Source: Baffinella frigidus
Lineage: Eukaryota; Cryptophyceae; Cryptomonadales; Baffinellaceae
Reading direction: 5' to 3'
Length of the DNA: 10,929 bases
NCBI GenBank assembly: GCA_026770585.1
Contig: MU647410.1
Location: 98,132-109,060, forward strand
Made by a program: the position numbers and the translations under genes. Below the pieces are notes generated by a model. That model was given only the letters and a program-made list of their open reading frames with translations, was not told the origin of the DNA and ran no database searches. Shown here in pieces: positions 1 to 5,741 of the stretch (the first letter of the stretch is position 1; each line of letters opens with the position of its first letter).

Positions 1-2
1 CA

Positions 3-92
3 ACGATCAAGGAGGAGAAAGTGCCCGGGTCGCAAGTCGCGGCCATGAGTTTGCAGGAGCTCACTGAGGACCTCGCCATGACTACGCTGCAG
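3..92 (+). CDS. exon-like segment, copy 1 (partial, unrecognised protein)
   Basis: Reads in one open frame from position 3 as T-I-K-E-E-K-V-P followed by a mixed charged/hydrophobic stretch, and ends in CTGCAG followed by GT at 93-94, a usable splice donor. The left end is cut by the window edge. It matches 283-372 at all but three positions: two differences are synonymous (GAG/GAA and GCC/GCA) and one is Met to Leu. A third, older copy at 4511-4566 keeps STIKEEKVP with third-position changes only. This pattern suggests coding descent. I do not recognise the protein family and no catalytic motif is visible. It could be a gene fragment carried by a repeat rather than an exon of a working gene. 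Confidence 0.3.
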
Positions 93-199
93 GTCTTCCA
101 CCGTTCTCTCGACTCCTCAGACCCCTCAACCCGCCCTGCCCTGCCCATCTATGCTTTTTACAACGAATTTGGGCTTAAAAGGCAGCTTTCGGTACTTAC

Positions 200-268
200 A
201 TCATTGTATATATGTTATACATTATATTATATTATATTATATTATTATTATATATATACATGTATATT
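200..268. repeat. TA-rich low-complexity tract
   Basis: Nearly pure A/T with TTATA and TATAT runs, lying between the two exon-like copies. It would be easily unwound and prone to slippage. It could also be read as intronic AT-rich sequence if the flanking segments are exons. Confidence 0.8.
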
Positions 269-270
269 AG

Positions 271-372
271 CGGTTGATATCAACGATCAAGGAGGAGAAA
301 GTGCCCGGGTCGCAAGTCGCGGCCATGAGTTTGCAGGAGCTCACTGAAGACCTCGCACTGACTACGCTGCAG
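271..372 (+). CDS. exon-like segment, copy 2 (34 codons, unrecognised protein)
   Basis: Complete version of the segment at 3-92. A TATTAG acceptor-like sequence ends at 270, then 102 nt (34 codons, phase 0 at both ends) run without a stop and finish in CTGCAG before GTGGAC at 373. The frame reads R-L-I-STIKEEKVP and continues with a predicted amphipathic, Leu/Glu-rich stretch. The preceding sequence is TA-rich (200-268) rather than a classical polypyrimidine tract, so the acceptor is weak. Downstream, CCCTCAG at 401-407 could serve as an acceptor for a following exon, but no continuation was recognised. Frame conservation with the other two copies is the main support. Confidence 0.35.
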
Positions 373-374
373 GT

Positions 375-569
375 GGACTTGCTTCCTCTTCTTGTTTGTT
401 ACCCTCAGAGCCACCGTTGCTCTTGAGAAACGGAGATATCTTTTGCTTTGAGACGTTCCCTACTCTAGACCTTTGTCTCGGTGGGCCGCTCTTGATTACT
501 CAGCAGTTGGTCTTGCTTGCTGTCGATACACGCGCACAGACTCCTTGCTTCCTCCACACACACTCGTTA
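375..569. other. non-repetitive spacer, nothing recognised
   Basis: Sequence between the duplicated exon-like block and the microsatellites. Open frames exist but their downstream parts are built on the CA/CT tract, so no gene is called. Confidence 0.5.
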
Positions 570-610
570 TCTTTCTTTCTTTCTCGTTCTCTCTCTCTCT
601 ATCTCTCTCG
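570..610. repeat. CT-rich microsatellite (CTTT/CT)
   Basis: CTTT repeats passing into (CT)n with a few interruptions, directly joined to the CA tract that follows. The frames across it give artificial Ser/Leu-rich peptides. Confidence 0.95.
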
Positions 611-630
611 CACGCACACACACACACACA

Positions 631-685
<55 letters not shown>
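611..685. repeat. (CA)n microsatellite, about 75 bp
   Basis: Almost uninterrupted CA dinucleotides with single G and T interruptions near 614 and 637. Able to form Z-DNA and to vary in length by slippage. Open frames on both strands (His-Thr or Val-Cys runs) are artefacts. Confidence 0.97.
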
Positions 686-688
<3 letters not shown>

Positions 689-743
689 GAGTGAAACCAA
701 TCCAGTCAACCAAAGTAGAGTGAAAACGATCCAGTCAACTAAG
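689..743. repeat. two-copy tandem repeat (about 25-bp unit)
   Basis: GAGTGAAACCAATCCAGTCA and GAGTGAAAACGATCCAGTCA start at 689 and 718. Both contain the GTCAAC hexamer that is frequent across this window. Confidence 0.7.
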
Positions 744-822
744 CCTCCCTCCTCCGCAGGCCAAACGCGTGCTCAAGAGCATCGCTGGCGCGGACGGCCT
801 CGCCCCTCCAATCGCCATCTGA

Positions 823-865
823 GACCGGAGGCGGGGGCCTATTCCGACCGGAGGCGGGCCTATCC
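823..865. repeat. two-copy tandem GC-rich repeat (23-bp period)
   Basis: GACCGGAGGCGGG starts at 823 and again at 846, each followed by a GGCCTAT variant. It abuts the left end of the family-A element at 861. Confidence 0.75.
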
Positions 866-945
866 CTTAAGTGGCCAGTAGCCAATACGCTCCTACCGTA
901 GGGCACACGTAGGAGCCCACGAACTCTGTGGGGTCAACTTTGACC
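861..945 (+). mobile_element. MITE family A, copy A1 (right end missing)
   Basis: Starts with TATCCCTTAAGTGGCCAG, the left end of family A, and continues with CTCCTACCGTAGGGCA and an internal GGGGTCAACTTTGACCCC inverted repeat. It aligns over about 85 bp with copy A2 (248 bp downstream), then the alignment stops before the right terminal repeat. It encodes nothing. Confidence 0.7.
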
Positions 946-1004
946 CCATCGCCCGGAGCGGAGAGTGTCGAGAGGAGAAGTGCGAGGGAGCCTGGACGAC
1001 AGTG

Positions 1005-1076
1005 GCCGATTTGACTTGGGTGAAAGTTGCCGAGTTGACTTGGGCGAAAGTTGCCGAGTTGACTTGAGCGAGTCGT
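1005..1076. repeat. 24-bp tandem repeat, three copies
   Basis: GCCGAGTTGACTTGGGCGAA-type units begin at 1005, 1029 and 1053, exactly 24 bp apart, with the third diverging at its end. As the period is a multiple of three, the minus strand gives an eight-residue repeat (V-N-S-A-T-F-A/T-Q) inside a 72-codon open frame at 893-1111. I treat that frame as a by-product of the repeat, because it also covers element A1. Confidence 0.85.
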
Positions 1077-1108
1077 CGAGGGGCGGACGGGCCCGCTTCA
1101 GAGCGTAG

Positions 1109-1213
1109 CATCCCTTAAGTGGCCAGTGGCCAATATGCTCCTACCGTAGGGCATACGTAGGAGCCTAGGACCTGTGGGGGGTCAAATATGACCCCCTGGC
1201 CACTTAAAGGATA
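1109..1213 (+). mobile_element. MITE family A, copy A2 (complete, 105 bp)
   Basis: Left end ATCCCTTAAGTGGCCAG and right end CTGGCCACTTAAAGGATA form a terminal inverted repeat of about 17 bp with one bulge or mismatch. The interior has a CTCCTACCGTAGGGCATACG hairpin, CCTAGGACC, and GGGGTCAAATATGACCCC. The right flank is TA; the matching left dinucleotide is CA. Its length equals that of copy A4. Non-autonomous, no coding content. Confidence 0.82.
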
Positions 1214-1255
1214 GAAGAAAGATAGGGGGCGGGGAGAGGCCCACTGTTTCGGCTG

Positions 1256-1294
1256 AATAAAATAGTTTGTGGAATTCACGGAAGGGCCCTTCCA
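1256..1294 (+). mobile_element. solo subterminal motif AATAAAA...GTGGAATTCAC
   Basis: AATAAAATAGTTTGTGGAAT followed by TCAC matches similar motifs at 1683-1707 and 2041-2063 and the subterminal part of the 2.3-kb element (5716-5741). It is followed by GGAAGGGCCCTTCC (1281-1294), a perfect 14-bp palindrome. No family-B end is visible upstream, so this is probably an eroded fragment. Confidence 0.45.
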
Positions 1295-1497
1295 AAGCGA
1301 GCTGCCCACACGAGAATGCTAGAGGGGCCTATTTAAAACCGATGTGCTTTTAAAAGTGGGCATTTGTGTAGTAACGTTCGTTGATCGGTCACGTAACTCT
1401 GCAAAATTAGCACAGTCACGAGGTTGGAACACCCTATCCTGGTACAAATGTTTACAACCCCACATGTAAATAGGGTCCTCCAGCATTCTCGCGTGGG
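1295..1497. repeat. spacer with a dispersed 32-bp repeat
   Basis: Mostly unrecognised sequence. Positions 1440-1471 (GTACAAATGTTTACAACCCC and the following ACATGTAAATA) recur at 8946-8976 with a few changes. On the minus strand both read through C-G-V-V-(N/K)-I-C-T, but there is no larger coding alignment. Confidence 0.5.
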
Positions 1498-1523
1498 CCT
1501 CCCTGTGGCGCAAGGAGGTACAA

Positions 1524-1659
1524 TACAGGGGTACATGGGGTACCTCGCTCATGAGAAACCGCCCCCACTAGGACCCTACAGTAGGGCTATGCCCAGGGTC
1601 CTACATGTATGGTGGTCCTGGGGGGGGGGGCGGTTTCTTATGAGCGAGGTACCCCTGTA
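1524..1659 (+). mobile_element. MITE family B, copy B1 (136 bp)
   Basis: TA-flanked inverted-repeat element. The left end is TACAGGGGTAC with an extra ATGGGGTAC-type insertion, then CTCGCTCATGAGAAACC. The right end GGTTTCTTATGAGCGAGGTA continues to CCCCTGTA. Arms are about 35 bp. The interior contains CTAGGACC and CCTACAGTAGGG. It is longer than the 121-bp copies because of the left-end insertion. A G-run at 1620-1630 lies in the right arm. Open frames crossing it on both strands come from the palindromic arms. Confidence 0.85.
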
Positions 1660-1712
1660 TCTCGCTCTTAAGAAGCCGTGCCAATAAAATGGTTGTGGAA
1701 TTCACGTGCACG
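1658..1712 (+). mobile_element. solo family-B-related left end with GTGGAATTCAC motif
   Basis: TATCTCGCTCTTAAGAAGCC resembles the family-B left end, and continues as GTGCCAATAAAATGGTTGTG then GAATTCACGTGC. This is the same order (terminal repeat, AATAAAA, palindromic GAATTC motif) as in the left end of the 2.3-kb element. A parallel copy lies at 2007-2065. Confidence 0.5.
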
Positions 1713-1835
1713 TCCTTTAGGTCCTTTAGGTTCTTCGAGCTCCCAACATAAGCGGACAGCAGAACTGGTTCTGCAGAAAAGCCATGCTTCCTTTCGGATC
1801 ACATTCAGGCCCCCCGGGAAGGCCGAGTGAAGGCT
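1713..1835. repeat. dispersed repeat D, diverged copy D0
   Basis: TCCTTTAGGTCCTTTAGGTT, then CTCCCAACAT, a CTGCAGAAAAGCAT-like segment and CTTTCGGATCACATT follow the same order as in the two near-identical repeats at 8331 and 8661, with much divergence and loss of the last third. On the minus strand the reading L-N-(A/V)-I-R-K is shared with the 8661 copy in the same frame. No known element is recognised. Confidence 0.5.
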
Positions 1836-1860
1836 GCCTCCTTGTGGCGTGATGAGGTAC

Positions 1861-1993
1861 AACCCTCACGGCTGGGGCAAATCGAAAAAGTCAAAAACAC
1901 CAAATCTCCTCGGAGGCCGTCAGAATCCGACGGCCTTCAAGGGAAATTTTGGAGCCATTTTTCCCGATTTGCCCAGACTGTGATGTGAGGGTT
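1861..1993. mobile_element. 133-bp foldback element (family F)
   Basis: Left arm AACCCTCACGGCTGGGGCAA continuing ATCG, and right arm CGATTTGCCCAGACTGTGAT continuing GTGAGGGTT, pair imperfectly over about 28 bp. The interior includes a GGCCGTC-AGAATCC-GACGGCC stem-loop (1915-1935). A 15-bp piece of the right end, GTGAGGGTTGGTGGG, recurs at 2869-2883. Length and foldback form suit a MITE; the superfamily is unknown. Confidence 0.6.
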
Positions 1994-2006
1994 GGTGGGA
2001 GGTACA

Positions 2007-2065
2007 ATACTGGAGTACCTAGTTCTTACGGAGCCGCGCCAATAAAACATTTGTGGAATTCACGT
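2007..2065 (+). mobile_element. second solo family-B-related left end
   Basis: ATACTGGAGTACCTAGTTCT then TACGGAGCCGCGCC is a diverged family-B left end. It is followed by AATAAAACATTTGTGGAATT and CACGTGC. It matches 1658-1712 in order and content and lies about 350 bp further on, suggesting a local duplication of this arm with different insertions between. Confidence 0.5.
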
Positions 2066-2198
2066 GCGCGGATGTTTTTCCTGACATCGACTTAATTCTG
2101 AGCCATCTAAACGAGATGGCAGCTTACTGCTGAGGATGAGCTTTGTTGACTTACAGTAAAATATCCTGGCTGGCAGTGAATCGATTGGGACCCCTTTA

Positions 2199-2440
2199 CT
2201 ATTGTAGATTTCGGGTCAGCGCGGATTTTGGGTCGGGGTCGGGAGGTCGGGAAATCGAAAAAATACCGATAATTGTTGCGTCCATCTAAAGTTTTATGCT
2301 TTCTTACACATTGATGTGATAACAAGATGCACCCCCCACCCATAAGATGACACATTTTTCTCATTTTTTTAGATTTTTTTCTTTCCCGACCTCCCGACCC
2401 GACCTCGAGAAAATCCGCGCTGACCCGAAATATACGATAG
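2199..2440. mobile_element. 242-bp foldback element with about 65-bp arms
   Basis: Left arm from CTATTGTAGATTTCGGGTCA through GCGCGGATTTT and GGTCGGGAGGTCGGGAAA. The right arm (2373-2440) is its inverted copy, ending TGACCCGAAATATACGATAG. Pairing is strong over GTCGGGAGGTCGGGAAA and over TTTCGGGTCAGCGCGGATTT. The interior of about 105 bp is unique. No clear target duplication. An 85-codon minus-strand open frame across it is explained by the arms plus AT-rich interior. Confidence 0.75.
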
Positions 2441-2768
2441 CTTTAGGTTCTTCTGGTTCTTTCAAGGGGAATTTTAAAAAGACCTGAGGCAAGACCTTCT
2501 CGAGGTCCGGCGACCTGACGAGGCACTGCAAAAAGGTGCACGCTCTCCATCAGGAGTGATGGCATCGGCTGGTCAACGCTCCTGTGCCGTGGGCAGCATC
2601 GAGGCTCGCGGGAGCGCCAGGATCTGGGGGCACGTTTCTCCGAGTGCCCGTGGCGAGCAGGCCCATCGAGACGTGCAGTGGGAGCGATAGCCCGCCTCTA
2701 ACGCCCCGCGGCCACCAACCCTCATGGAAAGACCAAATCGTCGATTTTCAGACCTCAAATTCACCTTG
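2441..2768. other. unrecognised unique sequence
   Basis: Moderately GC-rich stretch with overlapping open frames on both strands (plus 2584-2835, minus 2573-2764), neither resembling a known family or showing a clear splice pattern. AAGGGGAATTTTAAAAAG at 2465 weakly echoes AAGGGAAATTTTGG at 1939. No gene is called. Confidence 0.4.
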
Positions 2769-2794
2769 CAGACACCCCAGATCTGGGGTGTCTG
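2769..2794. repeat. 26-bp perfect palindrome
   Basis: Each half reads CAGACACCCCAGA/TCTGGGGTGTCTG, with no loop. It could form a cruciform or bind a dimeric protein. Immediately after it lies AAGTTGACAAAATC, partly mirrored by GATTTTCAGACCTC before it, hinting at a larger, eroded inverted repeat. Confidence 0.85.
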
Positions 2795-2924
2795 GTCTTA
2801 AGTTGACAAAATCTAGGTACACAATCAACTTATAGGAACAGGTCGAGATCAATGGGTTTGGTCCTCCCGTGAGGGTTGGTGGGGGACGCTGCGCCCCGCT
2901 GGCGCACTCTCAGAGAGCCTCTGA

Positions 2925-2943
2925 GGGGGGGGGGGGGGGGGGG
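2925..2943 (+). repeat. G19 homopolymer
   Basis: Nineteen uninterrupted G residues, about 70 bp before the first telomere-like array. Can form G-quadruplex. The exact length is likely to be uncertain in any assembly. Confidence 0.9.
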
Positions 2944-3013
2944 CAGATTCAGCGGATTCTAGCGCGACCGCGCAGAGCTAGAGGGTGGGTGGAAGGAGGC
3001 GTAAGGGCCCGAA

Positions 3014-3404
3014 GGGTTTAGGGTTCAGGGTTTAGGGTTGAGAGTTGAGGGTTGAGGGTTTAGGGTTTGGAGTTGAGGGTTTAGGGTTTCGGGTTTAGGG
3101 TTCAGGGTTCAGGATTTAGTGTTTAGTGTTTAGTGTTTAGTGTTAAGGGTTTAGGATTCACGGTTTAGGGTTTACGGTTTACGGTTTACGGTTTACGATT
3201 TAGGTTTAGGGTTGAGTGTTCAGGGTTTAGGGTTTAGGGTTTAGGGTTTAGGGTTCAGGGTTTAGGGTTTGGAGTTTAGGGTTTAGGGGTTAGGGTTTAG
3301 GGTTTGGAGTTTAGGGTTTAGGGGTTAGGGTTTAGGGGTTAGGGGTTACGGGTTACGGGTTACGGGTGAGGGTGGGGGTGAGGGGGAGGGTGAGGGTCTG
3401 GGTC

Positions 3405-3434
<30 letters not shown>
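3014..3434 (+). repeat. degenerate interstitial TTTAGGG telomere-like array
   Basis: About 420 bp of heptamer-like repeats, G-rich on the plus strand. TTTAGGG is the base unit; blocks of variants occur: TTGAGGG (3040-3060, 3408-3434), TTTAGTG (3116-3142), TTTACGG (3170-3200), TTCAGGG, GGAGTTTAGGG and GGGGTTA. The tail passes into GAGGGTGGGGGTGAGGG. Strong divergence shows it is not an active terminus. G-strand orientation would place an ancestral chromosome end to the right. Confidence 0.92.
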
Positions 3435-3435
<1 letters not shown>

Positions 3436-3730
3436 GAATTAGTCAGAGCGGTGAGTCGGAGTTCCCCGCGGGGTCGGGGGAACTACTTTCGAATGGAGGA
3501 ACTACTCAAGAATACGCTTCGCAAGTAAAGCGACTGATGAGGAAAGTGGCTCAACGGCTGGGAGGGAGGATCTGAAGGCCCTAGGCAGAGAGCCATTGGA
3601 GCCATTGGAGCGGCGTTCAGCCGGGTCGGAGTCTCCCGCGAGTAAAGCGACTGTGATGAGTAAAGCGGCTCACGCTCCACGAATCAAGAACCAACTACCA
3701 AGAACCAAGAACCATGAACCAATCCACGTA
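3435..3730. repeat. spacer with short local repeats
   Basis: Contains a hairpin AGTTCCCC...GGGGAACT (3460-3484) and a direct repeat around AGTAAAGCGACT (3518-3556 and 3636-3675). The latter is preceded in both places by GTCGGAGT and CCCGCG words. There is also a doubled GCCATTGGA (near 3598) and an AAGAACCA run (3685-3722). A 65-codon minus-strand frame spans this but follows the repeats. No gene. Confidence 0.55.
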
Positions 3731-4245
3731 GAGGTGTTCAGGACCTCTCACTAGGTCCTGCTCGAAATTCCTCTTTCGCATAAAGTCAACAAGTGTCAAT
3801 ACACTGCAAATCCACAGATTCTGTAAAAGTCGATTCACCCACAAAATCTGTCAAATTAAAAACGAGGTACCTGTAATGCATGTAACGGGTACTTCGAAAA
3901 TCGATTTTTCGCCTTGAGTTGACTCATACGAAAACTCCACCCTGGCAGTGCAATAAGTGTGAATCAGTGCGGAAGTGCCGAGCTCGGCACACAGGATCGG
4001 GGAGTTCATCCGTAGATAGTGTCCGTCCCCTCAAGAGTGAGTCGGATGTGGTCTTCGATGTGAGTGTAATACAAAGCACCAAAGCACCAAAGCTCGGCCT
4101 TACGGCGAAACAGCTCCCCAACCGCTTGGATGAAGGGAGGTGAAGATGAAGATGTACATGTGATAACAAATGCCCGTGTGTCAATAAGTGTCAATAAGTG
4201 CGAAAGTGCCGATCGAAGGCTGCCCTCTTGACCCCTCTGGTGTGC
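3731..4245. repeat. spacer with dispersed repeat pieces
   Basis: Contains a direct repeat CAATAAGTGTGAATCAGTGC...GTGCCGA at 3950-3980 and 4182-4212, a perfect palindrome GTGCCGAGCTCGGCAC (3975-3990), and an AAACGAGGTACNNNTAATG word at 3863 recurring at 10632. A roughly 60-bp segment (4090-4168) recurs in inverted orientation at 8021-8075. Overlapping 62-86 codon frames on both strands look incidental. Confidence 0.5.
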
Positions 4246-4246
4246 C

Positions 4247-4348
4247 TACAGGAGTACCTAGGCTCCTACACCCTACGGTAGGGCCCTAGGACCTGCCTAC
4301 GGTGAGTTAGGGTAAATAAACATCCACCCTTTGGCGACTTAAGAGATA
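4247..4348 (+). mobile_element. chimeric MITE, B-type left end and A-type right end (A3)
   Basis: Begins TACAGGAGTACCTAG, one mismatch from the family-B end over its first 13 bases. It then matches family A from TAGGCTCCTACACCCTACGG through GGGCCCTAGGACCTGCCTA and ends GGCGACTTAAGAGATA, the family-A right end. The family-A left end is absent. It may have arisen by recombination within the shared core or by gap repair. Confidence 0.6.
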
Positions 4349-4383
4349 TGTATGTCCTTACGATAGGCAATGACAATCATCCA

Positions 4384-4504
4384 TACAGGGGCGCCTCGAT
4401 CATAAGAAACGTCCACACCCCTAGGACCACCGTAGGGCCCTAGGCATAGTCCTACTGTAGGGTCCTGCGGGAAGGTGGTTTCTTATGAGAGAGGTACCCC
4501 TGTA
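4384..4504 (+). mobile_element. MITE family B, copy B2 (complete, 121 bp)
   Basis: TA-bounded; left TACAGGGGCGCCTCGATCAT and AAGAAAC, right GGTTTCTTATGAGAGAGGTA and CCCCTGTA. The core has CCCCTAGGACC and CCTACTGTAGGGTCC. It is the same length as B3. It lies 6 bp before the diverged exon-like fragment at 4511. Confidence 0.88.
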
Positions 4505-4510
4505 CACCAG

Positions 4511-4566
4511 GTGGTATCTACGATTAAGGAAGAGAAGGTGCCCTGGGTCGCAAACGGCGGTCATAA
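4511..4566 (+). pseudogene. diverged third copy of the exon-like segment
   Basis: Reads V-V-STIKEEKVP in one frame. Against 280-318 the conserved codons differ only at third positions (ATC/ATT, GAG/GAA, AAA/AAG). After CCC an extra T shifts the frame, although nucleotide similarity goes on through GGGTCGCAA and GGNCAT-AAG to about 4566. The GTCGCAAACGG part is therefore out of frame and the fragment is probably dead. A CACCAG acceptor-like word precedes it. Confidence 0.4.
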
Positions 4567-4744
4567 GCCCGTACGGGTTGACTTAGAGGTGCTAAATGGC
4601 TTAAGAGCCTCCTACAGGGGTACCTCGCCCGTAAGAAAGCGCCAGCCCCTAGGACCCTACAGTAGGCCTACGTCTAGGGCCCTGTGAAGTTGAGTCTACG
4701 GTAAAGGGGTAGTACCTTGCTAATACGCCTGTACGGGTTGACTT
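4567..4744. repeat. 18-bp direct repeats flanking the solo B end
   Basis: GCCCGTACGGGTTGACTT at 4567 and GCCTGTACGGGTTGACTT at 4727 differ at one base. They are too long for a TA-type target duplication and more likely mark a local duplication. Confidence 0.65.
4613..4675 (+). mobile_element. solo family-B end (B5), subfamily of the 2.3-kb element
   Basis: TACAGGGGTACCTCGCCCGT, then AAGAAAGCGCCAGCCCCTAG, GACCCTACAGTAGGCCTA. This matches the reverse complement of the right end of the large element (7885-7948) more closely than it matches the 121-bp MITEs. No right end follows. Flanked by an 18-bp near-identical direct repeat (4567-4584 and 4727-4744). Confidence 0.65.
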
Positions 4745-4838
4745 GTCAAAAGTAACGCAAGATTTAGTCAACCCCCCGGTACTGAATTAAGAACACGCAG
4801 GGGTCGAATCTGTTCCGTATTCTGAAGTTACGGGTTCT

Positions 4839-4943
4839 TATACCTTAAGTGGCCAGTAGGCTCATACGCCCTACAGTAGGGCCCTAGGACCTGCCTAGGA
4901 CCTCTTGGCCTGCAAATTTGACGGCCTGGCAACTTAAGGGATA
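4839..4943 (+). mobile_element. MITE family A, copy A4 (complete, 105 bp)
   Basis: TATACCTTAAGTGGCCAG and CTGGCAACTTAAGGGATA form an 18-bp terminal inverted repeat with two mismatches. TA at both edges suits a TA target duplication. The core holds CCCTACAGTAGGGCCCTAGG. The next element (B3) begins two bases further on. Confidence 0.88.
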
Positions 4944-4944
4944 C

Positions 4945-5065
4945 TACAGGGGTACCTCGCTCATCAGAAACCGCCCCCCCCCTAGAACCACCATAGGTCC
5001 CTAGGCACAGGCCTAATGTAGGGTCCTAGGGGGCGGCAGTGTCTTATGAGCGAGGTACCTCTGTA
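4945..5065 (+). mobile_element. MITE family B, copy B3 (complete, 121 bp)
   Basis: TA-bounded; left TACAGGGGTACCTCGCTCAT and CAGAAACCGCCCCCC, right CTTATGAGCGAGGTACCTCT and GTA. The core contains CCATAGGTCCCTAGGCACAG and TGTAGGGTCCTAGG. It is almost head-to-tail with A4. Minus-strand frames running into it from the GA tract are artefacts. Confidence 0.9.
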
Positions 5066-5151
5066 CCGGCCTGTCAGCCAGCCCCGAAACGTGTCCTGAC
5101 CTGTCCTTGCCCACCAGCAGTCTGCCTGCCCCGTCACCGCGGCTGGTGTGC

Positions 5152-5154
<3 letters not shown>

Positions 5155-5188
<34 letters not shown>

Positions 5189-5212
5189 CGAGAGAGAGAG
5201 AGAGAGGGAGCA

Positions 5213-5245
<33 letters not shown>

Positions 5246-5333
5246 GACAGAGAGGGAGAGAGAGACAAGACAATGAGAGCGCGCGAGAGAGAGAGACAGA
5301 GAGAAAGAGAGAAAGAGAGAGAGAGAGAGAGAG
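5155..5333. repeat. (GA)n microsatellite, about 180 bp
   Basis: GA dinucleotides with occasional GC, AC, AA and GGG interruptions, and a short break at 5268-5283. Homopurine strand, so triplex-capable. All long frames here (Glu-Arg or Leu-Ser runs) are repeat artefacts. Confidence 0.97.
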
Positions 5334-5623
5334 TCAGAGTTGCCGGTGTATCCGGCACCTCCGGACGTGTGCCGACCCTCAAGCGCTTTGCTTCGCGCAG
5401 TCCGCTTCAGGTCAAAAGTGGGATTTCCATACACACTCGTTCGCAATAGATGGCTCATCCTCGTACAATTTTGTTTTTAAAAATGCGCCCAGCAACGGCT
5501 CCAATTTCCAACACTTTTGGCGTGTTTCCCGGGTAGAATCAACTTGACTTGAAGTTTGTGTATTGAAAATGAAACATCGACCCGGCGTGGTTATTACGGA
5601 TCGAAACCAGCATGTCCACCAGG
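5334..5623. other. unique spacer, nothing recognised
   Basis: About 290 bp without repeats or convincing frames, just left of the 2.3-kb element. Contains CAACTTGACTTGAAG. Confidence 0.5.
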
Positions 5624-5741
5624 TACAGGGGTACCTCGCTCATAAAAAAGCACCCCTTCTCCCTAGCTAGGGCCATCATAGGACATATAGCCTAGTGGCT
5701 ATATGTCTGGGCCCAAAATAAAAAAAACAGTGAATTCACTT

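Larger units (their letters stand above)
1..374 (+). repeat. 280-bp tandem duplication
   Basis: Positions 1-94 recur at 281-374 with three mismatches and no gap. The unit contains the exon-like segment and a non-matching spacer (95-270) that includes a TA-rich tract. Downstream flanks differ completely after the GT, so the duplicated block stops at the putative splice site. Confidence 0.85.

Noticed and set aside
473-881. Open frames of 61-161 codons across the CT/CA tract
   Set aside because: Their length comes from stop-free dinucleotide repeats (His-Thr, Val-Cys, Ser-Leu runs) on both strands.
1913-1937. Rho-independent terminator (GGCCGTC...GACGGCC stem)
   Set aside because: No T-run follows and the context is eukaryotic repeats; it is the inner stem of a foldback element.
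4800-4816. tRNA-like or SINE B box (GGGTCGAATCTG)
   Set aside because: Does not fit GGTTCGANTCC well and no A box or cloverleaf partner was seen upstream.
4982-5458. Open frames of 82-158 codons across the GA tract
   Set aside because: Ser/Leu or Glu/Arg low-complexity products in several overlapping frames; microsatellite artefact.
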